From contig NZ_JQML01000001.1 in assembly GCF_000744705.1 (NCBI RefSeq), positions 3,048,017 to 3,112,016 on the forward strand: a DNA stretch of 64,000 bases. Direction: 5' to 3'. Source of the DNA: Streptacidiphilus albus JL83. Lineage in GTDB: Bacteria; Actinomycetota; Actinomycetes; Streptomycetales; Streptomycetaceae. Of this stretch, positions 53,804 through 63,821 are shown piece after piece (the stretch's first letter is position 1; each line of letters starts with the position of its first letter). The notes under the pieces are model-generated. The model had not been told where the DNA came from. It saw nothing but the letters and a program-made list of their open reading frames with translations, and searched no databases. A program made the translations under genes and the position numbers.

Positions 53804-54295
53804 ATGCGCCCCACGCCCCGCCGGTCGCCGTTGCGCCGGTCCGTGCCGATGGCCGCCCTGCTCCTGCTCCCGGCCTGGGCCCTGCTCACGGACGGGGGTG
53901 CGCGGCCGGAGCCGCGGCCGGCCGTGCGGGCGGCCGGACCGACCTCGGTACCGGCCCTCCCGGTGGCGGCACTGCGCCCCGGCCCGGGCCGGGGGCTACC
54001 GACCCTGAGCGCCCCGCCGCCCCTCTCCCCGGCTTCCCCGACTCAGCTCCCGCCCGCCCCGACTCCGCTCGCGCCCGCTGCGGCCCGACCCGCCCCGCCG
54101 CCGGGCACCCTGCCCCCGCACCGGGCCCCGTCCCCGCCGGCACCGACCCGGCATCCGGACGTCCCAGTGGCCGAGACCGGCGCCACCGCCCGGGAGGCGG
54201 AGGACCACAGCTCCGCGCTGGTGCCGATCGCGCTGGGCCTGGCGCTGACCGGAGCGGCCGTCTACAAGCACCGCGGCCTGCCCGGGGGCCACTGA
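53804..54295 (+). CDS. Pro-rich secreted or wall-anchored small protein
   Basis: 163 residues. A signal-like segment ('RRSVPMAALLLLPAWALLTDGG') is followed by about 90 residues of Pro/Ala/Thr/Ser and a C-terminal hydrophobic stretch ('ALVPIALGLALTGAAVYKHRG') with basic end. That plan fits a type I membrane or wall-exposed protein with a short cytoplasmic tail. No sortase LPXTG is present. Not recognised as a known family. ATG 53804 is preceded by GAGGAAG. Confidence 0.5.
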   Translation: MRPTPRRSPLRRSVPMAALLLLPAWALLTDGGARPEPRPAVRAAGPTSVPALPVAALRPGPGRGLPTLSAPPPLSPASPTQLPPAPTPLAPAAARPAPPPGTLPPHRAPSPPAPTRHPDVPVAETGATAREAEDHSSALVPIALGLALTGAAVYKHRGLPGGH

Positions 54296-54309
54296 ACTGC
54301 ACTGTCGGC

Positions 54310-54321
54310 GTAAGCGCTTCC
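54310..54321. promoter_or_regulatory. LacI-type operator, distal
   Basis: GTAAGCGCTTCC, a near copy of the proximal site at 54681-54692 with the same AAGCGCTT core, 371 bases further upstream. Two distant sites could allow looping. Confidence 0.6.
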
Positions 54322-54680
54322 AGACGCATCAGGAATCTCCCGGCGACGCACGGATCCGCAACCCCGGCCGGCCCCGGCCGCCCTCCGTGGGCTCGGCGCA
54401 CCGCAGCCGAAACCTTCGGGCCCTGAACATTCGGCCCGCCTCTCCCGGACCTCCGACCGGCACCGGTCCAACCCGTCCCACCTGCAGTTATCACCATCCG
54501 GCGGGCACCTGGCGGCACATCGGGCCATCGGTCGGGCACGCTCCTACCGTTCATTTCCCGAAGGCAAACAGCCTGTTTCCGGCTGATGAACCAACGGAAA
54601 GTCACATCAACGTAACGGCAGCGACATTCACTCTTGCGGGACTCGGGGCACCGCCCTACCTTCATCGCAGACCCACCCCG

Positions 54681-54692
54681 GTAAGCGCTTAC
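54681..54692. promoter_or_regulatory. LacI-type operator, proximal
   Basis: GTAAGCGCTTAC is a perfect 12-bp palindrome with the central CG typical of LacI-family sites, 29 bases before the second lacI gene. It probably serves autoregulation and differs from the CebR box (TGGGAGCGCTCCCA). Confidence 0.78.
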
Positions 54693-54721
54693 GGAACACC
54701 CCGACCTGGAGAGGTCCCCCC

Positions 54722-55846
54722 ATGGATGCACGAGCCACCACCGGTGCGACACCGACGATCTACGACGTCGCCCGCCGTGCCGGTGTCTCCATCGCGTCCG
54801 TTTCCCGGGTTCTCAACGGCCGGGACAATCCGCGACCGGCCACCCGCGACCGGGTGCTGCAGGCCATCAGCGAGCTCGGCTTCGTCCCCGACGGAGCGGC
54901 CCGCGCGCTGAGCAGCCGGCTGAAGCACGTCGTCGGCGTGGTGTTCCGACGGGTCTACGGAACCGACGACGGCATGTTCGAGGACGAGTCGGAGAGCCTG
55001 CTCTTCGGCGACCAGATCAATCGGGGCATCGAGATCGTGGCCCAACGCCGCGGCTACGACCTGCTGGTGAGCTCCGTCAACATCGACGAGCACACGCTGC
55101 CCAACCGGATCATGACGATCGCCGGCAAGTGCGACGGGCTGATCCTGCACGACCAGGTGCTCTCCCCCGCGGGAATCGCCAACATCGCCCGGACCGTCCC
55201 GGTGGTGACCCTGGCCGGCGCCAGCGGCGGTCCGACCGCCAATGTCCGCGGTGACAGTGCGTCAAGCATGCGGGAGCTGGCCCAGCACCTGGTCCAGGAC
55301 CACGGCTACCGCCGGCTCGCCTACATCGCCGGGCACGCGGACAGTCCGGACAACATCGTCCGCGGCCGTTCGTTCATGTCCGAGGTGCGGGCGCTCGGCG
55401 GCGAGTGCCTGACCGGCCCGGCCTGGCAGGGCGACTACTCGGCCGGCAGCGGGGTGCAGATCGTCCGGGGCCTGATCGCCCTGGGCGCGACCCTTCCCCG
55501 GGCCATCGCCTGCGCCAACGACCAGACCGCACTGGGCGTCATCTACGCCCTGGCCGAGCACGGGCTCGACGTGCCCGGTGACGTCGCCGTCACCGGCTTC
55601 GACGACCTGCCCTTCGCCCGGCACCTGCGACCGCAGTTGACCACCGTGCGCCAGCCCATCCAGGAGATCGGCGCCCGAGCCTTCGAGGTCCTTCACAGCA
55701 TGATCACTACCGATAGCGGCGGGAGCGCTCCCAAGGACGAACGGGCGGCCCCACCCGACATCGTCCTGCCGACCAGGCTCGTCCGCCGCGAGAGCTGCGG
55801 CTGCCCACCCGATTCCCAGCCGCCCGTGTGGCGCCAGGTCAACTGA
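54722..55846 (+). CDS. LacI family regulator of the peptide-type importer
   Basis: 374 residues. The HTH 'TIYDVARRAGVSIASVSRVLNGRDNPRPATRDRVLQAISELGFVPDGAARAL' and hinge 'GAARALSS' are typical, followed by a periplasmic-binding-protein-like ligand domain that includes 'RGRSFMSEVRALG' and 'GFDDLPFARHLRPQLTTVRQPIQEIGARA'. The C-terminus carries 'RRESCGC', common in LacI proteins. It is upstream of and parallel to the importer genes and separated from them by 14 bases, so it may be their first cistron. A CebR-type box lies inside its 3' end. ATG 54722 has a GGAGAGG site. Confidence 0.9.
   Translation: MDARATTGATPTIYDVARRAGVSIASVSRVLNGRDNPRPATRDRVLQAISELGFVPDGAARALSSRLKHVVGVVFRRVYGTDDGMFEDESESLLFGDQINRGIEIVAQRRGYDLLVSSVNIDEHTLPNRIMTIAGKCDGLILHDQVLSPAGIANIARTVPVVTLAGASGGPTANVRGDSASSMRELAQHLVQDHGYRRLAYIAGHADSPDNIVRGRSFMSEVRALGGECLTGPAWQGDYSAGSGVQIVRGLIALGATLPRAIACANDQTALGVIYALAEHGLDVPGDVAVTGFDDLPFARHLRPQLTTVRQPIQEIGARAFEVLHSMITTDSGGSAPKDERAAPPDIVLPTRLVRRESCGCPPDSQPPVWRQVN
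55720..55733. promoter_or_regulatory. CebR-type box 3, inside the second lacI gene
   Basis: CGGGAGCGCTCCCA matches 13 of 14 positions of the CebR consensus. It is in the coding sequence (GGSAPK region), 128 bases before the first permease gene, where an operator or roadblock for the importer could act. Confidence 0.8.
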
Positions 55847-55860
55847 GAGGAGGCAGTCCC

Positions 55861-56847
55861 ATGCGCACCATCCTGCGTCGGCTCGGCTTCTACGTCCTCG
55901 CCGCCTTCGCCGCCCTGACTCTGAACTTCTTCCTGCTCCGCATGCTCCCGGGGAACCCCCTGGCCGCCGCGCTCGCCAAGAGCACCGCCCAGGTCACCCC
56001 CGCCGAGCTCAAGGGCCTGGAGCAGCTCTACGGGATCGGCACCCACCAGAGCCTGATCTCCCAGTACCTCACCTATCTGGGGCAGTTGCTGCAGGGCAAC
56101 CTCGGTACCTCCACCGCCAAGAGCGTCCCGGTGACCACCCTGATCTCCACCGACCTGCCCTGGACGCTCGGCCTGATCAGCGTCGCCACCGCCGTCTCCT
56201 TCATCCTCGGGACGCTGATCGGCATCCTGGTCGGCTGGCGGCGCAGCGGACTGCTGGACGCGATCCTGCCGGCCAGCACCTTCTTCCAGGCGGTGCCGTA
56301 CTTCATCCTCTCCTTCCTGCTGCTGATCACCGTCGGCTACTACGGCGGGCTGCTGCCGATCGTCGGCGGCTACGACACCTCGCGGGACTCGACCGTCACC
56401 GAGGGCTGGAACATGGGCTTCGTCGGCAGCGTGATCAGCCACGGGGTGCTCCCGGCGGCGGCGATCGCGCTGGCCTCGATCGCCGGCTGGATCGTCGGGA
56501 TGCGCAACATGATGATCACCACCATGGACGAGGACTACGTCCTGGTCGCCGCCGCCAAGGGGCTGCCGCAGTGGAAGGTCGCCGCCGTGGCCGCCCGCAA
56601 CGCGCTGCTGCCGAGCATCTCCAACTTCGCGCTCTCGATCAGCCTGGTGGTCACCGGCTCGATCGTGACCGAGATCGTCTTCACCTATCCGGGTCTCGGC
56701 AACGAGATCTACCAGGCGATATCCAACACCGACTACCCGGTCATGCAGGGGATCCTGCTGGTCATCGTGTTCACCGTGCTGGCCGCCAACTTCCTGGCCG
56801 ACCTGGTCTACGTCGCACTCGACCCGCGCGCCCGCAGGGAGGCCTGA
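55861..56847 (+). CDS. Dpp/Opp-type ABC importer permease (DppB-like)
   Basis: 328 residues and six membrane helices. 'LNFFLLRMLPGNPLAAAL' at the N-terminus is the DppB/OppB signature, and 'DYVLVAAAKGLPQWKVAAVAARNALLPSISNFALS' is the EAA motif that touches the ATPases. Substrates of this permease family include peptides, nickel, opines and, in Thermotoga and some actinobacteria, oligosaccharides. Here the neighbours suggest a sugar. ATG 55861 has GAGAGGAGG seven bases before. It is 14 bases after lacI. Confidence 0.93.
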   Translation: MRTILRRLGFYVLAAFAALTLNFFLLRMLPGNPLAAALAKSTAQVTPAELKGLEQLYGIGTHQSLISQYLTYLGQLLQGNLGTSTAKSVPVTTLISTDLPWTLGLISVATAVSFILGTLIGILVGWRRSGLLDAILPASTFFQAVPYFILSFLLLITVGYYGGLLPIVGGYDTSRDSTVTEGWNMGFVGSVISHGVLPAAAIALASIAGWIVGMRNMMITTMDEDYVLVAAAKGLPQWKVAAVAARNALLPSISNFALSISLVVTGSIVTEIVFTYPGLGNEIYQAISNTDYPVMQGILLVIVFTVLAANFLADLVYVALDPRARREA

Positions 56848-56850
56848 GCC

Positions 56851-57810
56851 ATGCGGTACCTCCGTTCCACCAAGGTCGTCATCGGCCTCGGCATCCTGGT
56901 GGTCTTCATCCTGACGGCGCTGTTCGGCCCGCTGGTCGCGCCGCACTCGGCCGACTGGCAGGCGAGCACCAGCGACTTCAAGGCCCTCTCCCCCTCCGGC
57001 CGGTTCTGGCTCGGAACCGACGTCCAACAGCACGACCTGTTCTCGCAGTTGCTCGCCGGCGGCCGGGACACCCTGCTGATCTCGCTGCTGGCCGGGCTGA
57101 TCGCCACCGTGCTGTCGGTGGTGATCGGGGTGACCGCCGGCTATGTCGGCGGCCTGGTGGACGACCTGCTCTCGGCGCTCACCAACATCTTCCTGGCCCT
57201 GCCCGGGCTGCTGATCCTGATGGTGGTGCTGCGGGCGCTGCCGCAGGACATGACCAGCAATCCGCTGACCATCGGCGCGGTGATCGCACTCACCGCCTGG
57301 GCCTGGGGGGCCAGGGTGCTGCGGGCGCAGACGCTGACCCTGCGCAACCAGGACTACGTCGAGGCCGCCCGGGTGATCGGCGAGCGCAAGCCCCGGATCA
57401 TCGTCTTCGAGATCGTGCCGAACCTGCTGCCGATCCTCGCCTCCTCGTTCATCTTCACGGTGATCTACGGCATCGGCACCTACGCCACCCTGGCCTGGCT
57501 GGGCCTGATCGGCGGCAACAGCGTCACCTGGGGCACCATGCTCTTCAACGCCCAGCAGCAGGGCGCGCTGATCTCCGGCTGGTGGTGGTGGTACGCCCCG
57601 CCCGCGCTCTGCGTCGCCGCCGTGGGTGTCGCCCTCGCCCTGCTGAACTTCGGCATCGACGAGATCATCAACCCCCGGCTGACCTCGGCCCGCGGCACCC
57701 GCGGCCACCGGATCCGGTTCGTGCTGGGCTTCACGCCCGTCGTCAGGGCCTCGGCCCCGCGGCCGGCGGCCGACCTCACCCCGGACCTCACGAAGGAAGT
57801 TGTCCAGTGA
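56851..57810 (+). CDS. Dpp/Opp-type ABC importer permease (DppC-like)
   Basis: 319 residues. 'FILTALFGPLVAPHSADWQAST' is the DppC/OppC N-terminal part, 'HDLFSQLLAGGRDTLLISLLAGLIAT' leads into the membrane core, and 'DYVEAARVIGERKPRIIVFEIVPNLLPILASSFIF' is the EAA motif. It forms the heteromeric pore with the previous permease. The gap between the two genes is three bases. Its stop overlaps the next start (GTGA). Confidence 0.93.
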   Translation: MRYLRSTKVVIGLGILVVFILTALFGPLVAPHSADWQASTSDFKALSPSGRFWLGTDVQQHDLFSQLLAGGRDTLLISLLAGLIATVLSVVIGVTAGYVGGLVDDLLSALTNIFLALPGLLILMVVLRALPQDMTSNPLTIGAVIALTAWAWGARVLRAQTLTLRNQDYVEAARVIGERKPRIIVFEIVPNLLPILASSFIFTVIYGIGTYATLAWLGLIGGNSVTWGTMLFNAQQQGALISGWWWWYAPPALCVAAVGVALALLNFGIDEIINPRLTSARGTRGHRIRFVLGFTPVVRASAPRPAADLTPDLTKEVVQ

Positions 57811-58996
57811 CCCCGACGACTCCGACCACCCCGACGACTGCGCGGCCCTCGGCGGCGGCGTCCACCGTGGGCGCGCCGGTGCTGGAGATCCGCGACCTGT
57901 GCGTGGACTACGGCCTCGGGCCGAAGGCGGTGCGGGCGATCACCGACGCCTGCATCACCCTGCACCGGGGCGAGGTGCTCGGCCTGGCCGGTGAGTCCGG
58001 CTCCGGCAAGTCCACTCTCGCCTATGCGCTGACCAGACTGCTCCGCGCACCCGGCGTGATCACCGACGGCGAGGTGCTGTTCCACGCGACCGGCCCGGAC
58101 GGCGCTCCGGCCCCGATGGACCTGCTCGCCGCGACCCCGGCCGAGCTGCGCCGGATCCGCTGGTCGCAGCTGGCGGTGGTGTTCCAGAGCGCCATGCACG
58201 CGCTCAACCCGGTCGCCCGGGTGGACGCCCAGCTGACCGACGCGCTCAAGGCGCACCGTGCGGGCATGACCTCGGCCCAGCGCCGGGAGCGGGCGGTGGA
58301 GTTGCTGCGGATGGTCGGCATCAGCGAGGACCGGCTGCGCAGCTACCCGCACGAACTGTCCGGCGGCATGCGGCAGCGGGTGATGATCGCCATGGCCCTG
58401 GCACTGGAACCGCAGGTCGTCATCATGGACGAGCCCACCACCGCGCTGGACGTGGTCACCCAGCGGGAGATCATCGAGGAGCTGATGCTGCTCAAGGAGC
58501 GGCTCGGGTTCGCGATCATCTTCATCACCCACGACCTCTCGCTGCTGATCGAGCTGGCCGACCGGATCGCCATCATGTACGGCGGCCGGATCGTGGAGCA
58601 GGCCGACGCCCGGCAGCTCTTCCACGCCCCGCGCCACCCCTACAGCCTGGGGCTGCTCAACTCCTTCCCCTCGCTGCACGGCGAGCGGGTCCGGATGGAG
58701 GGCATCCCCGGCTCGCCGCCGTCGCTGGCGACGCTGCCGTCCGGCTGCGCCTTCCATCCGCGCTGCCCCTACGCGATGGACCGCTGCCGGGAGGAGGTGC
58801 CGGTGCTGATGTCCCCCACCGGCGAGACCGGGGAGCGCACCGCCGCCTGCTGGCTGCAGGACGGACGGCAGGAGGTCCCGGCCCCGTTGGCGCTGACCGC
58901 CTCGCCGGCGGCCACCCCCACCGCATCGAACCCGACCGCGACCCTGCCCGCCCCCCAGCGCCCGGCCGGCGCTGCCCCGTCCGACGGGAGCCCCCT

Positions 58997-59000
<4 letters not shown>
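57807..59000 (+). CDS. Dpp/Opp-type ABC importer ATPase (DppD-like)
   Basis: 397 residues. Walker A 'GESGSGKST', signature 'LSGGMRQR', Walker B '[12 protein letters not shown]' and the C-terminal cysteine cluster '[18 protein letters not shown]' with a further 'CW', which in OppD/DppD proteins can hold an iron-sulphur cluster. It powers import together with the next ATPase. GTG 57807 overlaps the DppC stop by four bases. The N-terminus is a short Thr/Pro repeat ([10 protein letters not shown]), and the C-terminus has an Ala/Pro/Thr tail. Confidence 0.94.
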
Positions 59001-60052
<1,052 letters not shown>

Positions 60053-60411
60053 GCCCGGGCCACCCGGTCACGCACCGGAGGCACCCCGCCCGCACCACCC
60101 CACCCTCGCACCCCACCACCAGGCACCACCCTCGCGCACCACCCTCGCGCACCACCCTCGGCACGACGAAGCAGCGGCAACGACCATGCGACAGGACGAG
60201 GAGACGACATGGGAGACCCCGTCAGAACCGGCTCGCGCCGGGACCCGCCCAGAGCCGGCGCCCGGCGCGCCACGGACGGTCCGTCCCCGCCCCCGACCGG
60301 GGCGGACCGGCAGGTCCCGGAGGAGTGGCCGCTCCTCCGGGACGCGACACGGAACACCGCAGCACCCTACGCAGCACGCACGAGACATCCGGACACAAGG
60401 AGCGTAGAACA
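60053..60411. other. Gap between the ATPase and binding-protein genes
   Basis: 359 bases inside the operon. It has three 13-bp direct repeats (CACCACCCTCGCG, 60124-60161), and an open frame of 73 codons at 60186-60407 rich in Arg/Pro/Thr that I do not support as a gene. The gap may hold a separate promoter or processing site that lets the binding protein be made in excess, as is usual for such systems. Confidence 0.5.
60124..60161. repeat. Three 13-bp direct repeats
   Basis: CACCACCCTCGCG at 60124-60136 and 60137-60149, and a copy lacking its last two bases' match at 60150-60161, with no spacers. Confidence 0.8.
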
Positions 60412-62136
60412 GTGACTCGCAATACCACCATCAGAGCGATGGCCGTCGTGGCTGCCCTCGGACTGGGTCTGACCGCCTGCTCCTCCAGCCACAGCACCCC
60501 CAAGGCCGGCGGCTCGGGCTCGACCGGCGCCGTGGGCAAGACCCTGGTCATCGAGGACAGCCCGGCGACCTCGTTCACCGAGGACTTCAACCCGTTCGTG
60601 GCCGGCGCCGACTTCAGCGGCAACCAGAACGCCAACTCGCTGGTCTTCGAGCCGCTGTTCCAGATCAACAGCCTCAACTCGACCGAGGCGCCGCTCCCGT
60701 GGCTGGCCAAGTCGCAGACCTGGTCCAACGACAACAAGACGCTGACGCTGGACCTCCAGCCCGGCGCCAAGTGGAGCGACGGGCAGGCCTTCACCTCGGC
60801 CGACGTCGTCTTCACCTTCAACCTGATGAAGCAGTACCCCGCCGCCGACAGCGGTGCTCCGATCATCAGCAGCGCCAGCGCGCCCGACGCCACCACCGCC
60901 GTGCTGAACTTCGCGACCCCGCAGGCCGCCAACTTCGTCGCGATCGACCAGCAGCTGATCGTGCCGCAGCACATCTGGTCCAGCCTGGGCGACCCGACCA
61001 AGGCCGTGATCACGGCGGCCCAGGCGGTCGGCACCGGACCGTACACGGTGGACCAGTTCTCCTCCCAGAAGGTGAGCTACAAGGCCAACCCGAGCTACTG
61101 GGGCACCAAGCCGACCGTCCCGGAGATCGAGTTCCCGGCCATCGCCACCAACGACGCCGCCCAGCTCCAGCTGTCGCAGGGACAGATCGACCTCACCGGC
61201 AACAACATCCCGAACGTCCAGAACGTCTTCGTGGCCAAGGACCCGGCCCACAACCACCTGTTCACCAGCAGCGCGCCGTACTTCCCGGCCGGCAACACCG
61301 TGTCGCTGTTCTTCAACCAGAAGAGCCCGAACGCCCCGGCCCTGACCGACCCGAAGGTCCGCCAGGCGATCAGCGCCGGCGTCGACCGGCAGACGCTGGC
61401 CAACCAGTGCGAGACCGGCTACGAGGCGCCCGCCAGCAGCTCGGGCGGCCTGATCGCCCCGGTCAGCGGGAGCCTCATCCCCAGCTCGCTGACCAACGAC
61501 CTCCAGTCCACCAGCGACTCGGCCAAGGTCACCAGCCTGCTCACCGGCGACGGCTACACCATGGTCGGCGGCAAGTGGACCAAGGGCGGCAAGACGATCA
61601 AGTTCAGCGTCCTCGACCCCTCCGACTACAGCGACTACTTCTGCGACGCGGGCGACGTCGTCAGCCAGCTGAACAAGCTCGGCTTCGACACCACCCAGGT
61701 CACCGGCGTCCAGAGCACCGCCTGGGCCCAGGACGTCGCCGAGGGCCAGTACGACGTGACGATCCACTGGGGCCAGGGCGCGACGCCGTTCCTGCAGCTG
61801 CAGTACCTGCTCGACTCCACCCAGTCCGCCGCCATCGGCCAGTCCGCCGCCGGCGACATCGAGCGCTACAGCAGCGCCGCCGCCCAGGCCGCGCTCACCA
61901 AGTACGAGGGCGAGTCCGCCTCGGACACCGCCTCCCAGAACACGGACCTCGCCGCGCTGGAGCAGATCGTCTCCACCGACGTCCCGGCCGCGCCGATCCT
62001 CTACGGGGCGTCCTGGTACGAGTACAACGACGCCAACTACACCGGCTGGCCCAACTCGGCGAACCCGTACATGAACCCGAGCCCGAACAGCCAGGCGTAC
62101 GAGTACATCATCCTGCAGCTGAAGCCGACCGGCTGA
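60412..62136 (+). CDS. Family 5 extracellular solute-binding lipoprotein of the importer
   Basis: 574 residues. A lipoprotein signal ends in the lipobox 'LGLTAC' (Cys20 or so), followed by a Ser/Gly linker. The body is the SBP_bac_5 fold: 'WLAKSQTWSNDNKTLTLDLQPGAKWSDGQAFTSADVVFTFNLMKQYP' and 'GTGPYTVDQF'. The C-terminus 'GASWYEYNDANYTGWPNSANPYMNPSP' recalls oligosaccharide-binding members of this family more than peptide-binding ones. It should capture the substrate outside the membrane. GTG 60412 follows AAGGAG by ten bases. Confidence 0.92.
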   Translation: MTRNTTIRAMAVVAALGLGLTACSSSHSTPKAGGSGSTGAVGKTLVIEDSPATSFTEDFNPFVAGADFSGNQNANSLVFEPLFQINSLNSTEAPLPWLAKSQTWSNDNKTLTLDLQPGAKWSDGQAFTSADVVFTFNLMKQYPAADSGAPIISSASAPDATTAVLNFATPQAANFVAIDQQLIVPQHIWSSLGDPTKAVITAAQAVGTGPYTVDQFSSQKVSYKANPSYWGTKPTVPEIEFPAIATNDAAQLQLSQGQIDLTGNNIPNVQNVFVAKDPAHNHLFTSSAPYFPAGNTVSLFFNQKSPNAPALTDPKVRQAISAGVDRQTLANQCETGYEAPASSSGGLIAPVSGSLIPSSLTNDLQSTSDSAKVTSLLTGDGYTMVGGKWTKGGKTIKFSVLDPSDYSDYFCDAGDVVSQLNKLGFDTTQVTGVQSTAWAQDVAEGQYDVTIHWGQGATPFLQLQYLLDSTQSAAIGQSAAGDIERYSSAAAQAALTKYEGESASDTASQNTDLAALEQIVSTDVPAAPILYGASWYEYNDANYTGWPNSANPYMNPSPNSQAYEYIILQLKPTG

Positions 62137-62193
62137 TCCCGACAGCCCGTCGGAGCAGCCCGGCCCTGGTCGACCGGACGACGCTCCGGCCGG

Positions 62194-63135
62194 TCAGTCG
62201 AAAGCTCCCGACGGCGGCGCGGGAGAGGGTCGCGCGCCCTCGTCGGTGACCGGCACGGCCCCTGCCTGGAAATCCACCAGGCGGGGGCCGTGCTCGATGC
62301 GTCCGGGGAAGGAGTCGGTGGCGATCCGCCGGGTCAGCTCCGGGATCGGCAGCGGCTGCCGGGCCGCCAGCAGGACCAGGTTGCCGAACCGGCGGCCCCG
62401 CAGCACCGTCGGGTCGGCGATCAGCGCGACCTCGGCGAAGACCGCCCGCAGGGTCGCCACCTGGCCCCGGGCGAAGTCGAGCCGGCCGCCGTCGGTGATG
62501 TTCACGGCATAGCGGCCCTCGGGTCCCAGGGCGTCGTCGACCAACCGGGCGAACTCGACCGAGGTGCAGTGGGCGGGGATGCGGGCACCGCTGTAGATGT
62601 CGGAGACCACCAGGTCGGCTCCGCCGCCGGGGGCCCGCGCCAGGATCTCGCGGGCGTCGCCGCCACGCACCCTGAGCTGCCAGTTGCGGTCCAACGGGAG
62701 CTCCCGGCGGACCAGTTCGGTCAGCCGGGTGTCGATCTCGGCGACCTGCTGGCGCGAGCGGGGACGGGTCGCGGCGATGTAGCGGGCCAGGGTCAGCGCC
62801 CCGCCGCCGAGGTGGAGCGCGGTCAGCGGCCGGTTCGGCGGTGCGGCCAGGTCCGCGATGTGCCCGAACCGGCGCTGGTACTCGAAGGACAGGTAGGTCG
62901 GGTCGGCCAGGTCGACGTGCGACTGCGGTGTGCCGTCGAGCAGCAGCGTCCAGGCGCCGGGGCGGTCCCGGTCCGGCACGATCTCGGCCGTCCCGGAGGC
63001 GACCTCCTCGGTGACCGGCCCGCCCCCGCGCTGCCGCGCCGGATCCGGCTGCTTGGCCGTACCCGACTGCTTGGCCGTGTTCGCCTGCTTGGCCGTGTTC
63101 GATTGTCCGTCTGCGCCCTGCCGCTTGCGTGCCAC
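62194..63135 (-). CDS. Spermidine synthase-like protein
   Basis: 313 residues. The Rossmann-type core 'LTALHLGGGALTLARYIAATRPRSRQQVAEIDTRLTELV' and 'DAREILARAPGGGADLVVSDIYSGARIPAHCTSVEFARLV' are those of spermidine synthase/PABMT proteins, which use decarboxylated SAM or SAM. Actinobacterial members of this type often lack proven polyamine activity. The first 40 residues are a Lys/Gln/Thr-rich tail with three TAKQ repeats, encoded by three 18-bp DNA repeats. GTG 63135 has GGGGGG before it. It converges with the importer operon. Confidence 0.85.
   Translation of the reverse strand: MARKRQGADGQSNTAKQANTAKQSGTAKQPDPARQRGGGPVTEEVASGTAEIVPDRDRPGAWTLLLDGTPQSHVDLADPTYLSFEYQRRFGHIADLAAPPNRPLTALHLGGGALTLARYIAATRPRSRQQVAEIDTRLTELVRRELPLDRNWQLRVRGGDAREILARAPGGGADLVVSDIYSGARIPAHCTSVEFARLVDDALGPEGRYAVNITDGGRLDFARGQVATLRAVFAEVALIADPTVLRGRRFGNLVLLAARQPLPIPELTRRIATDSFPGRIEHGPRLVDFQAGAVPVTDEGARPSPAPPSGAFD
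62254..62292 (+). terminator. Hairpin inside the spermidine-synthase-like gene, possible importer terminator
   Basis: Arms of 16 bases (62254-62269 and 62277-62292) pair with one wobble around seven bases. It lies 118 bases past the stop of the binding-protein gene and 60 bases inside the 3' end of the opposing gene, so it could end the importer transcript from within that gene. Confidence 0.6.
63049..63102. repeat. Three 18-bp tandem repeats
   Basis: CTGCTTGGCCGT plus six bases, at 63049-63066, 63067-63084 and 63085-63102. They code (minus strand) the TAKQ-type repeats at the N-terminus of the spermidine-synthase-like protein. Confidence 0.85.
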
Positions 63136-63172
63136 CCCCCGAGTATGCCGGTGCGCCGCAGGAAGCCGCCGG

Positions 63173-63580
63173 TCAGAGGCAGTCCGACCCGCTCGCCGCG
63201 AGGGTCCTGGCGGCCTCGCCGAGAGCAGCGCGGAGCAGCACCGGGTCGGTCAGCGAGCGTCCGGGCGAGGGCGGCAGCAGCCAGCTGCGGTCGGAGTCCG
63301 GCGGGGGCGTCCTGACCCCGGAGTCGCCCGGGAGGTGCCAGGTGTCCGCCGCGCCGAGCGGGACCAGGAACGACAGTGTGGCCTCGCCGTCCTCGTGCAG
63401 CACCGGGCCGCAGGCTCCCCGGAGCCGGAGGATGTCCACGGTCTCCAACCCCTGCCGCTCCGGCACCGTCACCACCTCGCACAGGGGCCCGGCCGGGCCC
63501 CCCGCACCGTGCGGGCCGCTCACGCCGTGCGGGCCGCTCGGCAGGCAGGCCGGCAAACCGTTGTGCACACCGTTGTGCAT
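63173..63580 (-). CDS. Small conserved streptomycete protein of unknown function
   Basis: 135 residues. A Gly/Pro/His-rich start (MHNGVHNGLPACLPSGPHG) is followed by 'EVVTVPERQGLETVDILRLRGACGPVLHEDGEATLSFLVPLGAADTWHLPGDSGVRTPPPDSDRSWLLPP', a compact beta-rich domain that I have seen in other streptomycete genomes without a named function. There is no signal peptide. ATG 63580 has a very strong GGAGG site, so the frame is certainly translated. It is divergent from the XRE gene at the right edge, and the pair may be functionally linked. Confidence 0.65.
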   Translation of the reverse strand: MHNGVHNGLPACLPSGPHGVSGPHGAGGPAGPLCEVVTVPERQGLETVDILRLRGACGPVLHEDGEATLSFLVPLGAADTWHLPGDSGVRTPPPDSDRSWLLPPSPGRSLTDPVLLRAALGEAARTLAASGSDCL

Positions 63581-63821
63581 GGACGCCTCCTCAGCGTGCG
63601 CCACCCGGACCGGGCGGCGTGTCTGACCAGCACAACGCAGGAATCGGCCGCAGGCCACGGGCGCGACCCATGGCAGGTCATGGCATTTCATAGCAGAACG
63701 CTGCAAGTGTGTCCGCTTTGCCGGAAAACCCTACGTGTTCGAATGCTGACGGAGAGTACTGTCTTGCCACACCCCAGCAGCCTCGATCCACCCAGCAGCC
63801 CGACCGACAAGGGGCAGCACC

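Larger units (their letters stand above)
54296..54721. other. Intergenic region upstream of the second lacI gene
   Basis: 426 bases holding two GTAAGCGCTT-type palindromes (54310-54321 and 54681-54692). The rest has moderate A/T content for this genome and no supported gene. Confidence 0.6.

Noticed and set aside
60186..60407. 73-codon gene between the ATPase and binding-protein genes
   Set aside because: Composition is Arg/Pro/Thr low-complexity with no family-like pattern. More likely an untranslated spacer.
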